DNA of 39,790 bases. Source: a virus. The position numbers and the translations under genes were made by a program. The notes under the pieces are model-generated. The model was given only the letters and a program-made list of their open reading frames with translations, was not told where the DNA came from and did no database searches. The stretch lies in IMG/VR virus record IMGVR_UViG_3300042691_014559, positions 1 to 39,790 of that record; one strand, given 5' to 3'. Shown here piece after piece: positions 18,763-24,261 of this stretch; position 1 is the stretch's first letter; every line of letters begins with the position of its first letter.

Positions 18763-19529
18763 CAGATAATACGAGTCTTTTCGTGTCCAACGCGAATACG
18801 AGGATCGCACCAGATACTATAACCTTTTTCAATTGCATCAAGACAGAATGATACGTCTTCACCACACATATCTTGTACTGCACCAGATTCAAAAACTTGC
18901 ATCTTAGGAGCAAACCAAGGATATTCGAGATTTTCGAAGACTCCATTCTTAATCAGAACCCAACCAAAACCTGTATAATCTACAGTGAATGGCTTACGAC
19001 GCTTGCTGATCGATTCTACAGTTTCGTGGTTCATGACTCCACCATTCTTACGGAAATCATCTTCTTCCAACCAGTGTGCGACAGAAGTTGTGTGACCATC
19101 CTCAGTTGCGTACCAACCTGCGACAATTTCCTTCTCCTCACCTTCCTCATTGAGAGCAAGATCACAGAGTTGCCAGAACTTGTTAGTGTCAAAAACAATA
19201 TCACTATCAATCCAGAGTTGATAATCATACTGTAGTTTTCCATCCCAAGGAATTTGCTTAGGTCCACGAAGAACATTTGCACCTAGTACTTTACAACGTG
19301 CAAAGTTTACCATGGAACTATAATCCTGAGAAATCTGAATACTCATACCATTCTGTACCATATCAAAGCACAGTTGTACAAAGTTCTTCAGAAAAATAAA
19401 AGAACAACCTCGACCAGGAAGACAGAATACGATACTCTTACCTCGCATTCTTTCTTTAATTGAATCAATATCCCATTCTTGTTCTTTGGGTTTTGGTGTA
19501 GCAGCTTTAACAGTAAATCCTTTTGCCAT
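18762..19529 (-). CDS. GT-A type glycosyltransferase-like protein
   Basis: This 255-residue protein has the marks of a GT-A nucleotide-sugar transferase: a first strand SIVFCLPGR at 32-40, the metal-binding DxD motif as WIDSD (D108, D110) after a run of beta strands, a GFGWVLIKNGVFENL acceptor-side segment, a C-terminal GED at 223-225 and a histidine at 249 (VGHEK). It probably transfers a sugar to phage DNA, a virion protein or a host surface glycan; the substrate cannot be told. A TTGACA-N17-TAAAAT promoter lies 25 bases upstream. It heads an operon with the 53- and 46-residue genes, closed by the terminator at 18434. Confidence 0.75.
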   Translation of the reverse strand: MAKGFTVKAATPKPKEQEWDIDSIKERMRGKSIVFCLPGRGCSFIFLKNFVQLCFDMVQNGMSIQISQDYSSMVNFARCKVLGANVLRGPKQIPWDGKLQYDYQLWIDSDIVFDTNKFWQLCDLALNEEGEEKEIVAGWYATEDGHTTSVAHWLEEDDFRKNGGVMNHETVESISKRRKPFTVDYTGFGWVLIKNGVFENLEYPWFAPKMQVFESGAVQDMCGEDVSFCLDAIEKGYSIWCDPRIRVGHEKTRII

Positions 19530-19553
19530 AAGTTAAATTAACCTTCAATGTCA

Positions 19554-19582
19554 ATTTTATCAGTCTATATATGACTTGTCAA
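19554..19582 (-). promoter_or_regulatory. Host sigma70-type promoter for the glycosyltransferase operon
   Basis: The minus strand has TTGACA (19582-19577), a 17-base spacer and TAAAAT (19559-19554). The expected start of transcription is near 19547, about 18 bases before the ATG. The -35 overlaps the last codon of the 66-residue gene. The perfect -35 and spacing suggest early transcription by host RNA polymerase. Confidence 0.75.
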
Positions 19583-19779
19583 TGGGAGGAATCTAATACC
19601 ACCCTCTTGTTAATTGTGAGTTCCTCATACGTTAAATCACTCTCTTGATAACCTGTATCTAATACATTCACAAGTTTCTTTAGTGTGTCCCAAGTATTAA
19701 AAAATTCCTCCTCCCTCAGTGAGTGAAATAAACACCTGTTCTTTGCATATATGTGATATATTTTTTCATATGCAGTCAT
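19579..19779 (-). CDS. Hypothetical protein (66 aa)
   Basis: Starts MTAYEKIYHIYAKNRCLFHS with GGAG 9 bases before the ATG. It looks soluble and helical: LREEEFFNTWDTLKKLVNVL at 21-40, then an acidic YQESDLTYEEL segment. No family is recognised. It is followed by the glycosyltransferase gene, whose promoter overlaps its 3' end. Confidence 0.65.
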   Translation of the reverse strand: MTAYEKIYHIYAKNRCLFHSLREEEFFNTWDTLKKLVNVLDTGYQESDLTYEELTINKRVVLDSSH

Positions 19780-19810
19780 AAAAATATCTCCGGAATTTTT
19801 TCTTTCAATC

Positions 19811-19957
19811 TTATTTTGTTACTGCATTATATATCACAACCACACAAAAACCCAGTGTGACAAAAAATGGGCGTGGATAACGAATCATCCAGCCCGCCAA
19901 TACAACCTTCCAAAATGACCAATACGGAGTTCTTCTGCGAACCTTATATGTTCTCAT
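19811..19957 (-). CDS. Small basic membrane protein (48 aa)
   Basis: The frame from ATG at 19957 to TAA at 19811 has GGAGG five bases before the start, the best ribosome binding site in this area. The N-terminus is basic (MRTYKVRRRTPYWSFWK). It is followed by a hydrophobic stretch VVLAGWMI and a second one, FFVTLGFCVVVIYN, at 31-44, so it probably sits in the inner membrane with the basic end in the cytoplasm. A promoter at 20132 would give it an unusually long leader of about 165 bases. Confidence 0.6.
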   Translation of the reverse strand: MRTYKVRRRTPYWSFWKVVLAGWMIRYPRPFFVTLGFCVVVIYNAVTK

Positions 19958-20131
19958 TGTACCTCCGGAAATTTTTTATGGGATTGATAGATAGGTCGCG
20001 TTTTGTCACCTCTGTAGGTTAGGGTAGTTTGGGTTTTTTAATAAGGGGGGCGACGGGGCGGGATTATAACAACGCCGCGCGGCGGGTATAACGATCGGGC
20101 ATAATTAACTGCCAGATCACTATACTAACCA
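19958..20131 (-). promoter_or_regulatory. Gene-free GC-rich leader with 12-bp palindrome
   Basis: No credible gene lies here. The minus-strand transcript from the promoter at 20132 would carry it as a leader for the 48-residue membrane protein. It contains a perfect 12-bp palindrome, CGCCGCGCGGCG, at 20073-20084, flanked on the plus strand by TATAAC on each side. A run of G and C at 20045-20062 follows. This GC-rich patch stands out in an AT-rich genome. It could act as an attenuator, an operator or a small structured RNA. Confidence 0.4.
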
Positions 20132-20160
20132 ACTATAACACTGCTGCCCCTCAGTGTCAA
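20132..20160 (-). promoter_or_regulatory. Host sigma70-type promoter, minus strand, within an inverted repeat
   Basis: The minus strand has TTGACA (20160-20155), a 17-base spacer and TATAGT (20137-20132). The -35 and part of the spacer lie between the arms of an inverted repeat (TGCCCCT at 20145-20151, AGGGGCA at 20164-20170), which could be an operator. It points to the leader and the 48-residue membrane protein gene. Confidence 0.65.
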
Positions 20161-20185
20161 CCAAGGGGCATACAGTTAGTTACAC

Positions 20186-20356
20186 TCAGAAGGCAATCTC
20201 TTCCAGAGTAGGAATACCCAGAGACTGCTCAATCACGGGCGACTCGATATACTCATAACCGCTCACATTGTCACTGGCGATTGCATCCAGAATGGACATA
20301 ATCTCACTGCCAGTGTTACCTTGTGCCAGCATAGAAAGCATTACGGTCTTGGACAT
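20186..20356 (-). CDS. Hypothetical acidic protein (56 aa)
   Basis: Open from ATG at 20356 (MSKTVMLSMLAQGNTGSEIM) to TGA at 20186. A helical segment MSILDAIASDN is followed by the acidic C-terminus SLGIPTLEEIAF. There is no Shine-Dalgarno; the leader is rich in A, C and T, a feature shared by the genes of this block. No family is recognised, but codon use and the clean frame support a real gene. Confidence 0.55.
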   Translation of the reverse strand: MSKTVMLSMLAQGNTGSEIMSILDAIASDNVSGYEYIESPVIEQSLGIPTLEEIAF

Positions 20357-20441
20357 AATGAAGAAGAAAAGTGTTGTGAACTGTGTGGTGCCTAGTTTAT
20401 ACTCATGCGACAGGAGTGAGTGTTACTTAAGGCAGTAACAG

Positions 20442-20645
20442 TTAGTTATCGTCAGCGAGTGCATTAGATAAACCTTCTGCCATACCTGCAACGAACGCTA
20501 TAAACATATCGTGCCAGAATTGTGGGTCGTTAACAACATCTTGCACTGCCTTAATCCACTCCGGAGCAGTTGCATCTTTCAGTGCTTGACGTTCCTCAGG
20601 TGTGAGGTCGTTAACTATCTTTTGGAAGGTAGTTTGCGTTGCCAT
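20442..20645 (-). CDS. Hypothetical small protein (67 aa)
   Basis: Begins MATQTTFQKIVNDLTPEERQ and is predicted to be mostly helical. The C-terminal third (FWHDMFIAFVAGMAEGLSNA) is amphipathic to hydrophobic and may lie along a membrane. No Shine-Dalgarno precedes the start. It is 33 bases downstream of the 82-residue gene and 85 bases upstream of the 56-residue gene. The function is unknown. Confidence 0.65.
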   Translation of the reverse strand: MATQTTFQKIVNDLTPEERQALKDATAPEWIKAVQDVVNDPQFWHDMFIAFVAGMAEGLSNALADDN

Positions 20646-20678
20646 ACTGTTAGTAACTGTGTGTGTCTTAAGTGTTAC

Positions 20679-20927
20679 TTAGTAGTCGAACACGTCACTA
20701 TCAATCTGAATGACATTTACAGCAGGGTCGTTCCACTCAACACCGTCAGGAGTTTGTGTCATGAACTCACTGATATATGCAACGAACTGCTTATAGTCAA
20801 CACAACGACGGGCGATGTCATAAAGACCCTCATCATTGTTGATCCAGAGTGCAACATTCCAGGTCTCATAATTCTCCCAACCGTTATAGGAAATGTCGAG
20901 AACATTGGACTGATAAGTAACTGTCAT
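20679..20927 (-). CDS. Hypothetical protein (82 aa)
   Basis: Starts MTVTYQSNVLDISYNGWENY and continues ETWNVALWINNDEGLYDIAR. The YNGWENYETWNVALWI pattern is familiar from small proteins of cyanobacteria and their phages (DUF7249-like), with no assigned role that I can vouch for. A 49-base leader separates its ATG from repeat copy 1. The leader can form a GGGGC/GCCCC hairpin (20950-20954 with 20968-20972). Confidence 0.7.
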   Translation of the reverse strand: MTVTYQSNVLDISYNGWENYETWNVALWINNDEGLYDIARRCVDYKQFVAYISEFMTQTPDGVEWNDPAVNVIQIDSDVFDY

Positions 20928-20975
20928 TGTGTGTTTGGTAAGTGTTAGCGGGGCGGTGAACTTGTCTGCCCCTCA

Positions 20976-21012
20976 TACTACTAGGACACTTTAGAGGTGA
21001 GCAACTTTATTT
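20976..21012 (-). repeat. Intergenic junction element, copy 1
   Basis: This is a variant copy: plus strand TACTACTAGGACACTTT, then AGAGGTGAGCAACTTTATTT. The TAA stop of the 58-residue gene lies inside it. The ATG of the next gene is 49 bases beyond, so here the element cannot supply the start codon and must act, if at all, at the DNA or RNA level. Confidence 0.85.
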
Positions 21013-21183
21013 GATACGTTCCCCGATATCACTGAGGACCTGTAAGATCACCTCACGACTATCCTCACCGTTCTCCTCTAACTGTTGCATAACGTCTTGC
21101 AGTTGTGGTAGGATAGCAGAGGTAATCTGCGGCACCCTGATGATACTCATTTCGCCCAGATTCTTGTATTTTAGTGGTCTCAT
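21007..21183 (-). CDS. Hypothetical protein (58 aa)
   Basis: The frame runs from ATG at 21183 (MRPLKYKNLGEMSIIRVPQI) to TAA at 21007, inside repeat copy 1. An internal ATG at 21150 is the alternative start. The C-terminal half is an acidic helix (DVMQQLEENGEDSREVILQV). The ATG at 21183 lies on the foot of a perfect 17-bp hairpin, so initiation there would depend on that structure. No family is recognised. Confidence 0.55.
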   Translation of the reverse strand: MRPLKYKNLGEMSIIRVPQITSAILPQLQDVMQQLEENGEDSREVILQVLSDIGERIK

Positions 21184-21235
21184 AGTTTTGTTAACATAAC
21201 CCCCCGTTATTTAGCGCATTATGTTAACAAAACTA
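21183..21235. promoter_or_regulatory. Perfect 17-bp inverted repeat with late-promoter motif in the loop
   Basis: The arms TAGTTTTGTTAACATAA (21183-21199) and TTATGTTAACAAAACTA (21219-21235) are perfectly complementary and separated by 19 bases. The loop on the minus strand contains CTAAATAA (21214-21208), the cyanophage late promoter motif. The start codon of the 58-residue gene begins at the foot of the stem. It could be an operator for a dimeric protein, an RNA hairpin blocking translation, or an overlapping late promoter. Confidence 0.7.
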
Positions 21236-21267
21236 AAACACCTTATTTGGTATAAATTGCTACGAAA

Positions 21268-21441
21268 TTACCAACGATCAGGTGTACTTAGGTCCTCAAC
21301 ATATGCCTCACAGTTTTCTGCAGGTTCTAACTTAAATAACTTCTCCCAGTCAATCTGATGGGGGTCGAAGTCACCGAACACTGATAGATCTAGAGTGATC
21401 CTATAACGCTGCTTCTGTGCCTGCTGATATGCAACTGACAT
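21268..21441 (-). CDS. Hypothetical protein (57 aa), first gene behind a strong promoter
   Basis: ATG at 21441 is preceded by AGGAG at 8 bases and, 28 bases upstream, by a TTGACA-N17-TACAAT promoter. It starts MSVAYQQAQKQRYRITLDLS and contains DFDPHQIDWEKLFKL and an acidic AENCEAYVEDL end. The proximity to a near-consensus host promoter suggests early, strong expression. No family is recognised, although similar short proteins are frequent in cyanophages. Confidence 0.7.
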   Translation of the reverse strand: MSVAYQQAQKQRYRITLDLSVFGDFDPHQIDWEKLFKLEPAENCEAYVEDLSTPDRW

Positions 21442-21468
21442 AAGTTCGCTCCTTTGTGTTATGGGACT

Positions 21469-21497
21469 ATTGTAAGATACCTGGGCGTGATTGTCAA
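21469..21497 (-). promoter_or_regulatory. Host sigma70-type promoter, minus strand
   Basis: The minus strand has TTGACA (21497-21492), exactly 17 bases, then TACAAT (21474-21469). It serves the 57-residue gene starting at 21441. It is back to back with a plus-strand promoter of the same hexamers at 21570. Confidence 0.8.
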
Positions 21498-21569
21498 TGG
21501 TCTGGGGGTATTTATGAGCGGGTGGTGGATTTTATGAGGGGATCTGTGGGGATTTGATAACGCGGGGTC

Positions 21570-21598
21570 TTGACATTTTGGCGGAGTGCTGATACAAT
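21570..21598 (+). promoter_or_regulatory. Host sigma70-type promoter, plus strand, facing no gene
   Basis: The plus strand has TTGACA (21570-21575), exactly 17 bases and TACAAT (21593-21598), the same hexamers as the divergent minus-strand promoter. The predicted start is near 21605. Downstream there is no plus-strand gene: only frames of 8 and 15 codons. The transcript would be non-coding, or antisense to the genes that begin at 22093. Confidence 0.65.
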
Positions 21599-21820
21599 GC
21601 ACGCAAAGATCACAAGGTCCTGAGACATTTAAATGACTATAAATGCAAGACCTCAGCACATTTAAAAGGTATAATAAGGTCTTTAATTGATACTAATTCG
21701 TATCATTATCACACATTGATAACAATAATTATCAAACGATTTACAACGCTCTATTATATTTTTTAATACATTTTTAATTGATTTTATTGTTTTTTTAACC
21801 TTATTTTACCACAAAAGCAT
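21599..21820 (+). other. Gene-free AT-rich region, possible non-coding RNA or control region
   Basis: No gene is supported on either strand; a 66-codon minus frame across 21459-21659 has a composition unlike the neighbouring proteins. The region has two imperfectly repeated segments (CCTGAGACATTTAAA at 21620 and CCTCAGCACATTTAAA at 21652) and two small palindromes, TGATAC/GTATCA (21688-21705) and TTGATAA/TTATCAA (21716-21735). A strongly AT-rich tail follows. These could be operators, part of an origin, or structure in an RNA from the promoter at 21570. Confidence 0.45.
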
Positions 21821-21847
21821 AAAAAAAGGCACCTTATGTGGTGCCTC
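21821..21847 (-). terminator. Rho-independent terminator, minus strand
   Basis: On the minus strand the stem AGGCACC with GGTGCCT and a short loop is followed by a run of T (21828-21821). It closes the operon ending with the 78-residue gene at 21857. Confidence 0.9.
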
Positions 21848-21856
21848 TATGTATTA

Positions 21857-22093
21857 TCAATCAAGTGCTAATCTGTACCTTGCATAATCCTCTGCCTCAG
21901 ATCTTTTACGGAAACGTGCTTCTTCTCCTTCAAATCGTAGAGGCAAATACCTATACTTCTTGCCTTCCTTAGTCATTACAATTCGGGAGAATAGGTGCAG
22001 TGAGTAACTACCTTCTTCAGTATATTCATTCTCTTTCTTTACAATGAAAGGGAGAACTTGTTGATCGTTAAATGACTGTTTGGAGAGTAACAT
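21857..22093 (-). CDS. Hypothetical basic protein (78 aa)
   Basis: Begins MLLSKQSFNDQQVLPFIVKK and ends RKRSEAEDYARYRLALD. The centre (SYSLHLFSRIVMTKEGKKYRY) looks like a short beta hairpin and the C-terminal part (RFEGEEARFRKRSEAEDYAR) a helix with mixed charge. Last gene before a terminator. It follows the 26-residue membrane peptide gene by two bases. The function is unknown. Confidence 0.65.
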   Translation of the reverse strand: MLLSKQSFNDQQVLPFIVKKENEYTEEGSYSLHLFSRIVMTKEGKKYRYLPLRFEGEEARFRKRSEAEDYARYRLALD

Positions 22094-22095
22094 TG

Positions 22096-22176
22096 TCAGT
22101 TGAGAATACGTTTGATAATCACGCTGTTAATAAGTCCAGCGGAGAATGTGATCATAAAAACTATAAACAATTCCAT
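22096..22176 (-). CDS. Very small membrane peptide (26 aa)
   Basis: ATG at 22176 to TGA at 22096. The peptide is almost a single membrane helix (MELFIVFMITFSAGLINSVI) with a basic end, IKRILN. It fills the space between two well-supported genes with tight spacing on both sides (5 and 2 bases), which is the main reason to call it. Single-helix peptides of this size are common in phage early regions. Confidence 0.45.
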   Translation of the reverse strand: MELFIVFMITFSAGLINSVIIKRILN

Positions 22177-22181
22177 GAGTT

Positions 22182-22313
22182 TCAGTTGACTAATTCAGCA
22201 GGACTTCCACATGATTTGTAAAACTCAATCATACGATTTGCTTCCTCTAATGTAGAGAATGATTGCGTTCTCCATTGTTGTTGATAAGGAGTAAAGTAGC
22301 GAATCGTGAACAT
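22182..22313 (-). CDS. Hypothetical protein (43 aa)
   Basis: Begins MFTIRYFTPYQQQWRTQSFS and has a helix TLEEANRMIEFYKS. The pattern of two beta strands then a helix is common in small phage proteins. The ATG at 22313 overlaps the TAA of the upstream 45-residue gene by one base (TAATG), which supports both genes. No function is recognised. Confidence 0.55.
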   Translation of the reverse strand: MFTIRYFTPYQQQWRTQSFSTLEEANRMIEFYKSCGSPAELVN

Positions 22314-22450
22314 TACTTTCCGTTGATAAGATTCCAGAATTGATTGTTATTCAGTCCAGGAATGTGTGGGTAGTTTGTTTCATAATACCCTGTCACATGT
22401 CGCTTCCAGGACTTAATTGTAAAAGACAAATGTTGGAGATAAAACTTCAC
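22313..22450 (-). CDS. Hypothetical basic protein (45 aa), GTG start
   Basis: This frame opens with GTG at 22450, which overlaps the TGA of the 105-residue gene by four bases (GTGA). It runs to TAA at 22313. Reading from the GTG gives MKFYLQHLSFTIKSWKRHVT, and it ends NNNQFWNLINGK. No ATG lies near, so the coupled GTG is the likely start. Its length is complete for the gap between neighbours. The function is unknown. Confidence 0.5.
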   Translation of the reverse strand: MKFYLQHLSFTIKSWKRHVTGYYETNYPHIPGLNNNQFWNLINGK

Positions 22451-22764
22451 TTAAGCACCATACCTTCAGTGAAAGGAACTTTGTTGCCGTTATCAATCAC
22501 AAACCATTCGAAGTCACGTTGAAAGATACGGGCGTCATTTCCGTGAACTTTCAGAATAGCATTGAGACGTGATTTGGTGGTAGGAGTCTTATACCCACAA
22601 GTGTAAAGTTCAAGGAAGGTATCACCAATCGTTGCAATATGATTGCCATGAAGCATTACATAAGAAGCATCTCTTTCAGGCGAATAAGTTACTTCAGTGT
22701 TCTCAGATTTCCAGTCAGTGCAATCACAGATTGCTTTGTTCATTTGGAGTTCAATCTTTCGCAT
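22447..22764 (-). CDS. Hypothetical protein (105 aa)
   Basis: The start is ATG at 22764 (MRKIELQMNKAICDCTDWKS), 21 bases beyond repeat copy 2; M8 is an alternative. The protein looks beta-rich in the first half (VTYSPERDASYVMLHGNHIA) and ends with FQRDFEWFVIDNGNKVPFTE. Two cysteines sit close together at 14 and 16. It may be a small ParB-like or DNA-mimic protein, but nothing decides this. Confidence 0.7.
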   Translation of the reverse strand: MRKIELQMNKAICDCTDWKSENTEVTYSPERDASYVMLHGNHIATIGDTFLELYTCGYKTPTTKSRLNAILKVHGNDARIFQRDFEWFVIDNGNKVPFTEGMVLK

Positions 22765-22784
22765 GGTTGGAAGTTCAGTGGTTA

Positions 22785-22821
22785 TACTACTAGGACGCTT
22801 TGAAGGTGAGTAACTTTAATT
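22785..22821 (-). repeat. Intergenic junction element, copy 2
   Basis: TACTACTAGGACGCTTT, then GAAGGTGAGTAACTTTAATT on the plus strand. The minus strand continues TATAAC, so the ATG found in other copies is absent and the downstream gene starts 21 bases further on. The stop of the upstream gene is 6 bases outside. Confidence 0.9.
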
Positions 22822-22826
22822 GCGAC

Positions 22827-23009
22827 TTACAGAGAGAATACTTTATATGTCACAAGTTGGGAATCTTGATCATACTTTTCATAGGACCAAGTACCTTCGG
22901 TTTGTTCAACATAAGAGTGAACATTGTCATTGGAATCTTCTTTCCAAAAGGCACCAGTTTCGGGTTGGAAGAAATAACCAGAAGCGATAAGTGCGTCAGT
23001 GAATGTCAT
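22827..23009 (-). CDS. Hypothetical acidic protein (60 aa)
   Basis: I use ATG at 23009 (MTFTDALIASGYFFQPETGA); the frame extends upstream to a TTG with no support. The order helix, YFFQPETGAFWKED, then WSYEKYDQDSQLVTYKVFSL suggests a small beta-sheet protein. No family is recognised. It lies between the 66-residue gene (27 bases upstream) and repeat copy 2. Confidence 0.65.
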   Translation of the reverse strand: MTFTDALIASGYFFQPETGAFWKEDSNDNVHSYVEQTEGTWSYEKYDQDSQLVTYKVFSL

Positions 23010-23036
23010 TGTGATTTCAGTGTTAAGTAACAATAA

Positions 23037-23237
23037 TCAGGCAGCGATTGCGGACTCTAGACATACCTCACGAGTATCCAGAATAGCATAATCAAAACCC
23101 TCAACTTCTTCCAAGTGTTTTTGATAAGCAACAGCAGCAGAGAAACAATCAAACAAGCGGAGAGATTTGAAGTCTTCACCTTCATAATCAATTCCACCGA
23201 TAACAGCGTAGACTTTAGACATTTGGGAAGTGCTCAT
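23037..23237 (-). CDS. Hypothetical protein (66 aa)
   Basis: The first ATG (23237) lies inside repeat copy 3; a second in-frame ATG at codon 6 (23222) gives MSKVYAVIGGIDYEGEDFKS and may be the true start. The sequence has a beta strand, a charged turn and then CFSAAVAYQKHLEEV, a common alpha/beta layout of small regulatory phage proteins. The function is unknown. Confidence 0.7.
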   Translation of the reverse strand: MSTSQMSKVYAVIGGIDYEGEDFKSLRLFDCFSAAVAYQKHLEEVEGFDYAILDTREVCLESAIAA

Positions 23238-23273
23238 ACTACTAGGACACTTTCAAGGTGAGTAACTTTAATC
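23237..23273 (-). repeat. Intergenic junction element, copy 3
   Basis: TACTACTAGGACACTTT, then CAAGGTGAGTAACTTTAATC on the plus strand. It holds the TAA stop of the 46-residue gene and an ATG for the 66-residue gene. Confidence 0.92.
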
Positions 23274-23408
23274 GGTCGTTACATATGGACCTTGAATATC
23301 ACACCACTCCAAAAGAAAGTGATCTAATGTAACACCTAAACTCTGTGCTTCAGTGTTATATTGATCGTGTTGTTCTTGCGAAAGAATATAGAAATCAGTC
23401 TCAATCAT
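23268..23408 (-). CDS. Hypothetical acidic protein (46 aa)
   Basis: ATG at 23408 to TAA at 23268 inside repeat copy 3. Sequence MIETDFYILSQEQHDQYNTE, then LGVTLDHFLLEWCDIQG. It follows the 50-residue membrane protein gene by two bases and is mostly helical and acidic. No function is recognised; tight spacing on both sides supports it. Confidence 0.6.
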   Translation of the reverse strand: MIETDFYILSQEQHDQYNTEAQSLGVTLDHFLLEWCDIQGPYVTTD

Positions 23409-23553
23409 TGGTGGAAATAATGTCTGCTACAGTGTGCAATGCGCTTGAAGTTGTGTTGCGAACTCCAGGAGAAAGTATAAATGCAACAGCAAAGATCAGA
23501 AGAATTGTCTTCACTTTGTCAGGTGATTTGAATGTTAATCGTTTGCTTGCCAT
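23401..23553 (-). CDS. Small membrane protein (50 aa)
   Basis: ATG at 23553 to TGA at 23401. The N-terminus is basic (MASKRLTFKSPDKVK), followed by one hydrophobic segment TILLIFAVAFILSPG at 16-30 and a polar tail, so it is a single-pass membrane protein or carries an uncleaved signal. It overlaps the start of the 46-residue gene. The function is unknown. Confidence 0.6.
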   Translation of the reverse strand: MASKRLTFKSPDKVKTILLIFAVAFILSPGVRNTTSSALHTVADIISTND

Positions 23554-23558
23554 TCAAA

Positions 23559-23774
23559 CTAACTTCCACCGTAGACATAATCAACAATACCTGACTCGTC
23601 AAGTCCTACGCTCTCGATAACAGTGAAAGTTGCACACTTATCAAACTCATCTACATAATAATCTCCAAACTCTTTGATAAACAATTCGCGGCACTGGTCT
23701 TTAGACTCTGCAGCAATAACTGCCATTCCAGAGGTATAATCAGAGAGAACGTCGTTGATGATAAACAGTTTCAT
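23559..23774 (-). CDS. Hypothetical protein (71 aa)
   Basis: MKLFIINDVLSDYTSGMAVI opens a short alpha/beta protein. It continues AAESKDQCRELFIKEFGDYY and closes with an acidic segment, ESVGLDESGIVDYVY. The layout (strand, Asp/Ser loop, AAES then helix) is common in small phage proteins. It sits 9 bases after the 72-residue gene and 5 bases before the 50-residue gene. No function is recognised. Confidence 0.7.
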   Translation of the reverse strand: MKLFIINDVLSDYTSGMAVIAAESKDQCRELFIKEFGDYYVDEFDKCATFTVIESVGLDESGIVDYVYGGS

Positions 23775-23783
23775 AATTTCAGA

Positions 23784-24002
23784 TCAGTTGATGATATCAT
23801 AGCGCAGGGATTTAATACACCAACCAGTGTTGTTAGTGATAACATCGGCAAGATATTCCTCGCCATTAGGTGAATCCCACAGACAATTCTTTGCGTCTTG
23901 AATGATTTCGTTTTGCTCCTCTTCTGTGAGGTCTTCGTAATCGAAATCAAACTCAATTTCAGTGATTTTATAGTAATTCATGATCTTAGTGGTTGTGCTC
24001 AT
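23784..24002 (-). CDS. Hypothetical acidic protein (72 aa)
   Basis: The first ATG (24002) lies in repeat copy 4. A second in-frame Met at codon 8 (MNYYKITEIEFDFDYEDLTE) looks like the natural start of the fold. It is strongly acidic in the middle (FDFDYEDLTEEEQNEIIQD), as seen in DNA-mimic or inhibitor proteins. The C-terminus reads NTGWCIKSLRYDIIN. No family is recognised. Confidence 0.7.
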   Translation of the reverse strand: MSTTTKIMNYYKITEIEFDFDYEDLTEEEQNEIIQDAKNCLWDSPNGEEYLADVITNNTGWCIKSLRYDIIN

Positions 24003-24038
24003 ACTACTAGGACGCTTTCGAGGTGAGTAACTTTAATT
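24002..24038 (-). repeat. Intergenic junction element, copy 4
   Basis: TACTACTAGGACGCTTT, then CGAGGTGAGTAACTTTAATT. It carries an ATG of the 72-residue gene and touches the stop of the 62-residue gene (24037). Confidence 0.92.
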
Positions 24039-24225
24039 AGTTACCAAAGAAAGAATCAAACTCGTCTGCAATCTGATCAATCAATTCGTCAGTTGCGTTA
24101 ATGTCAAAGACACTACAAACCCAATCTACACAGTCATTCAAATCGGTGTGATTGTCACACATAAAAGAACGCAGACAGGGCGCAATGTTGGTTTCAAAGA
24201 AAGAAGGCATTTGATCAGTGTTCAT
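24037..24225 (-). CDS. Hypothetical acidic protein (62 aa)
   Basis: Starts in repeat copy 5; codon 6 is a second Met (MPSFFETNIAPCLRSFMCDN). The protein is acidic and helical, ending ATDELIDQIADEFDSFFGN, with three cysteines at about residues 17, 23 and 32. No zinc-binding spacing is clear. Flanked on both sides by copies of the junction element. Confidence 0.7.
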   Translation of the reverse strand: MNTDQMPSFFETNIAPCLRSFMCDNHTDLNDCVDWVCSVFDINATDELIDQIADEFDSFFGN

Positions 24226-24261
24226 ACTACTAGGACGCTTTGGAGGTGAGTAACTTTAATT
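24225..24261 (-). repeat. Intergenic junction element, copy 5
   Basis: TACTACTAGGACGCTTT, then GGAGGTGAGTAACTTTAATT. It holds the stop of the 102-residue gene and an ATG of the 62-residue gene. Confidence 0.92.

Noticed and set aside
18734-19282. Extra minus-strand frames at 18734-18946 and 19031-19282
   Set aside because: They are out-of-frame shadows of the glycosyltransferase gene, which has clear motifs over its full length.
20080-20170. A tRNA gene, suggested by a D-loop-like GGTTAGTATAGTGATC on the minus strand
   Set aside because: No TTCGA-type T-loop, no anticodon stem and no acceptor stem can be paired around it. I saw no other tRNA-like cloverleaf in the window, though a tRNA scan would be needed to be sure.
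21459-21659. Minus-strand frame of 66 codons across the promoter region
   Set aside because: It overlaps both sigma70-type promoters, starts without a ribosome site and is proline/histidine-rich, unlike any neighbour.
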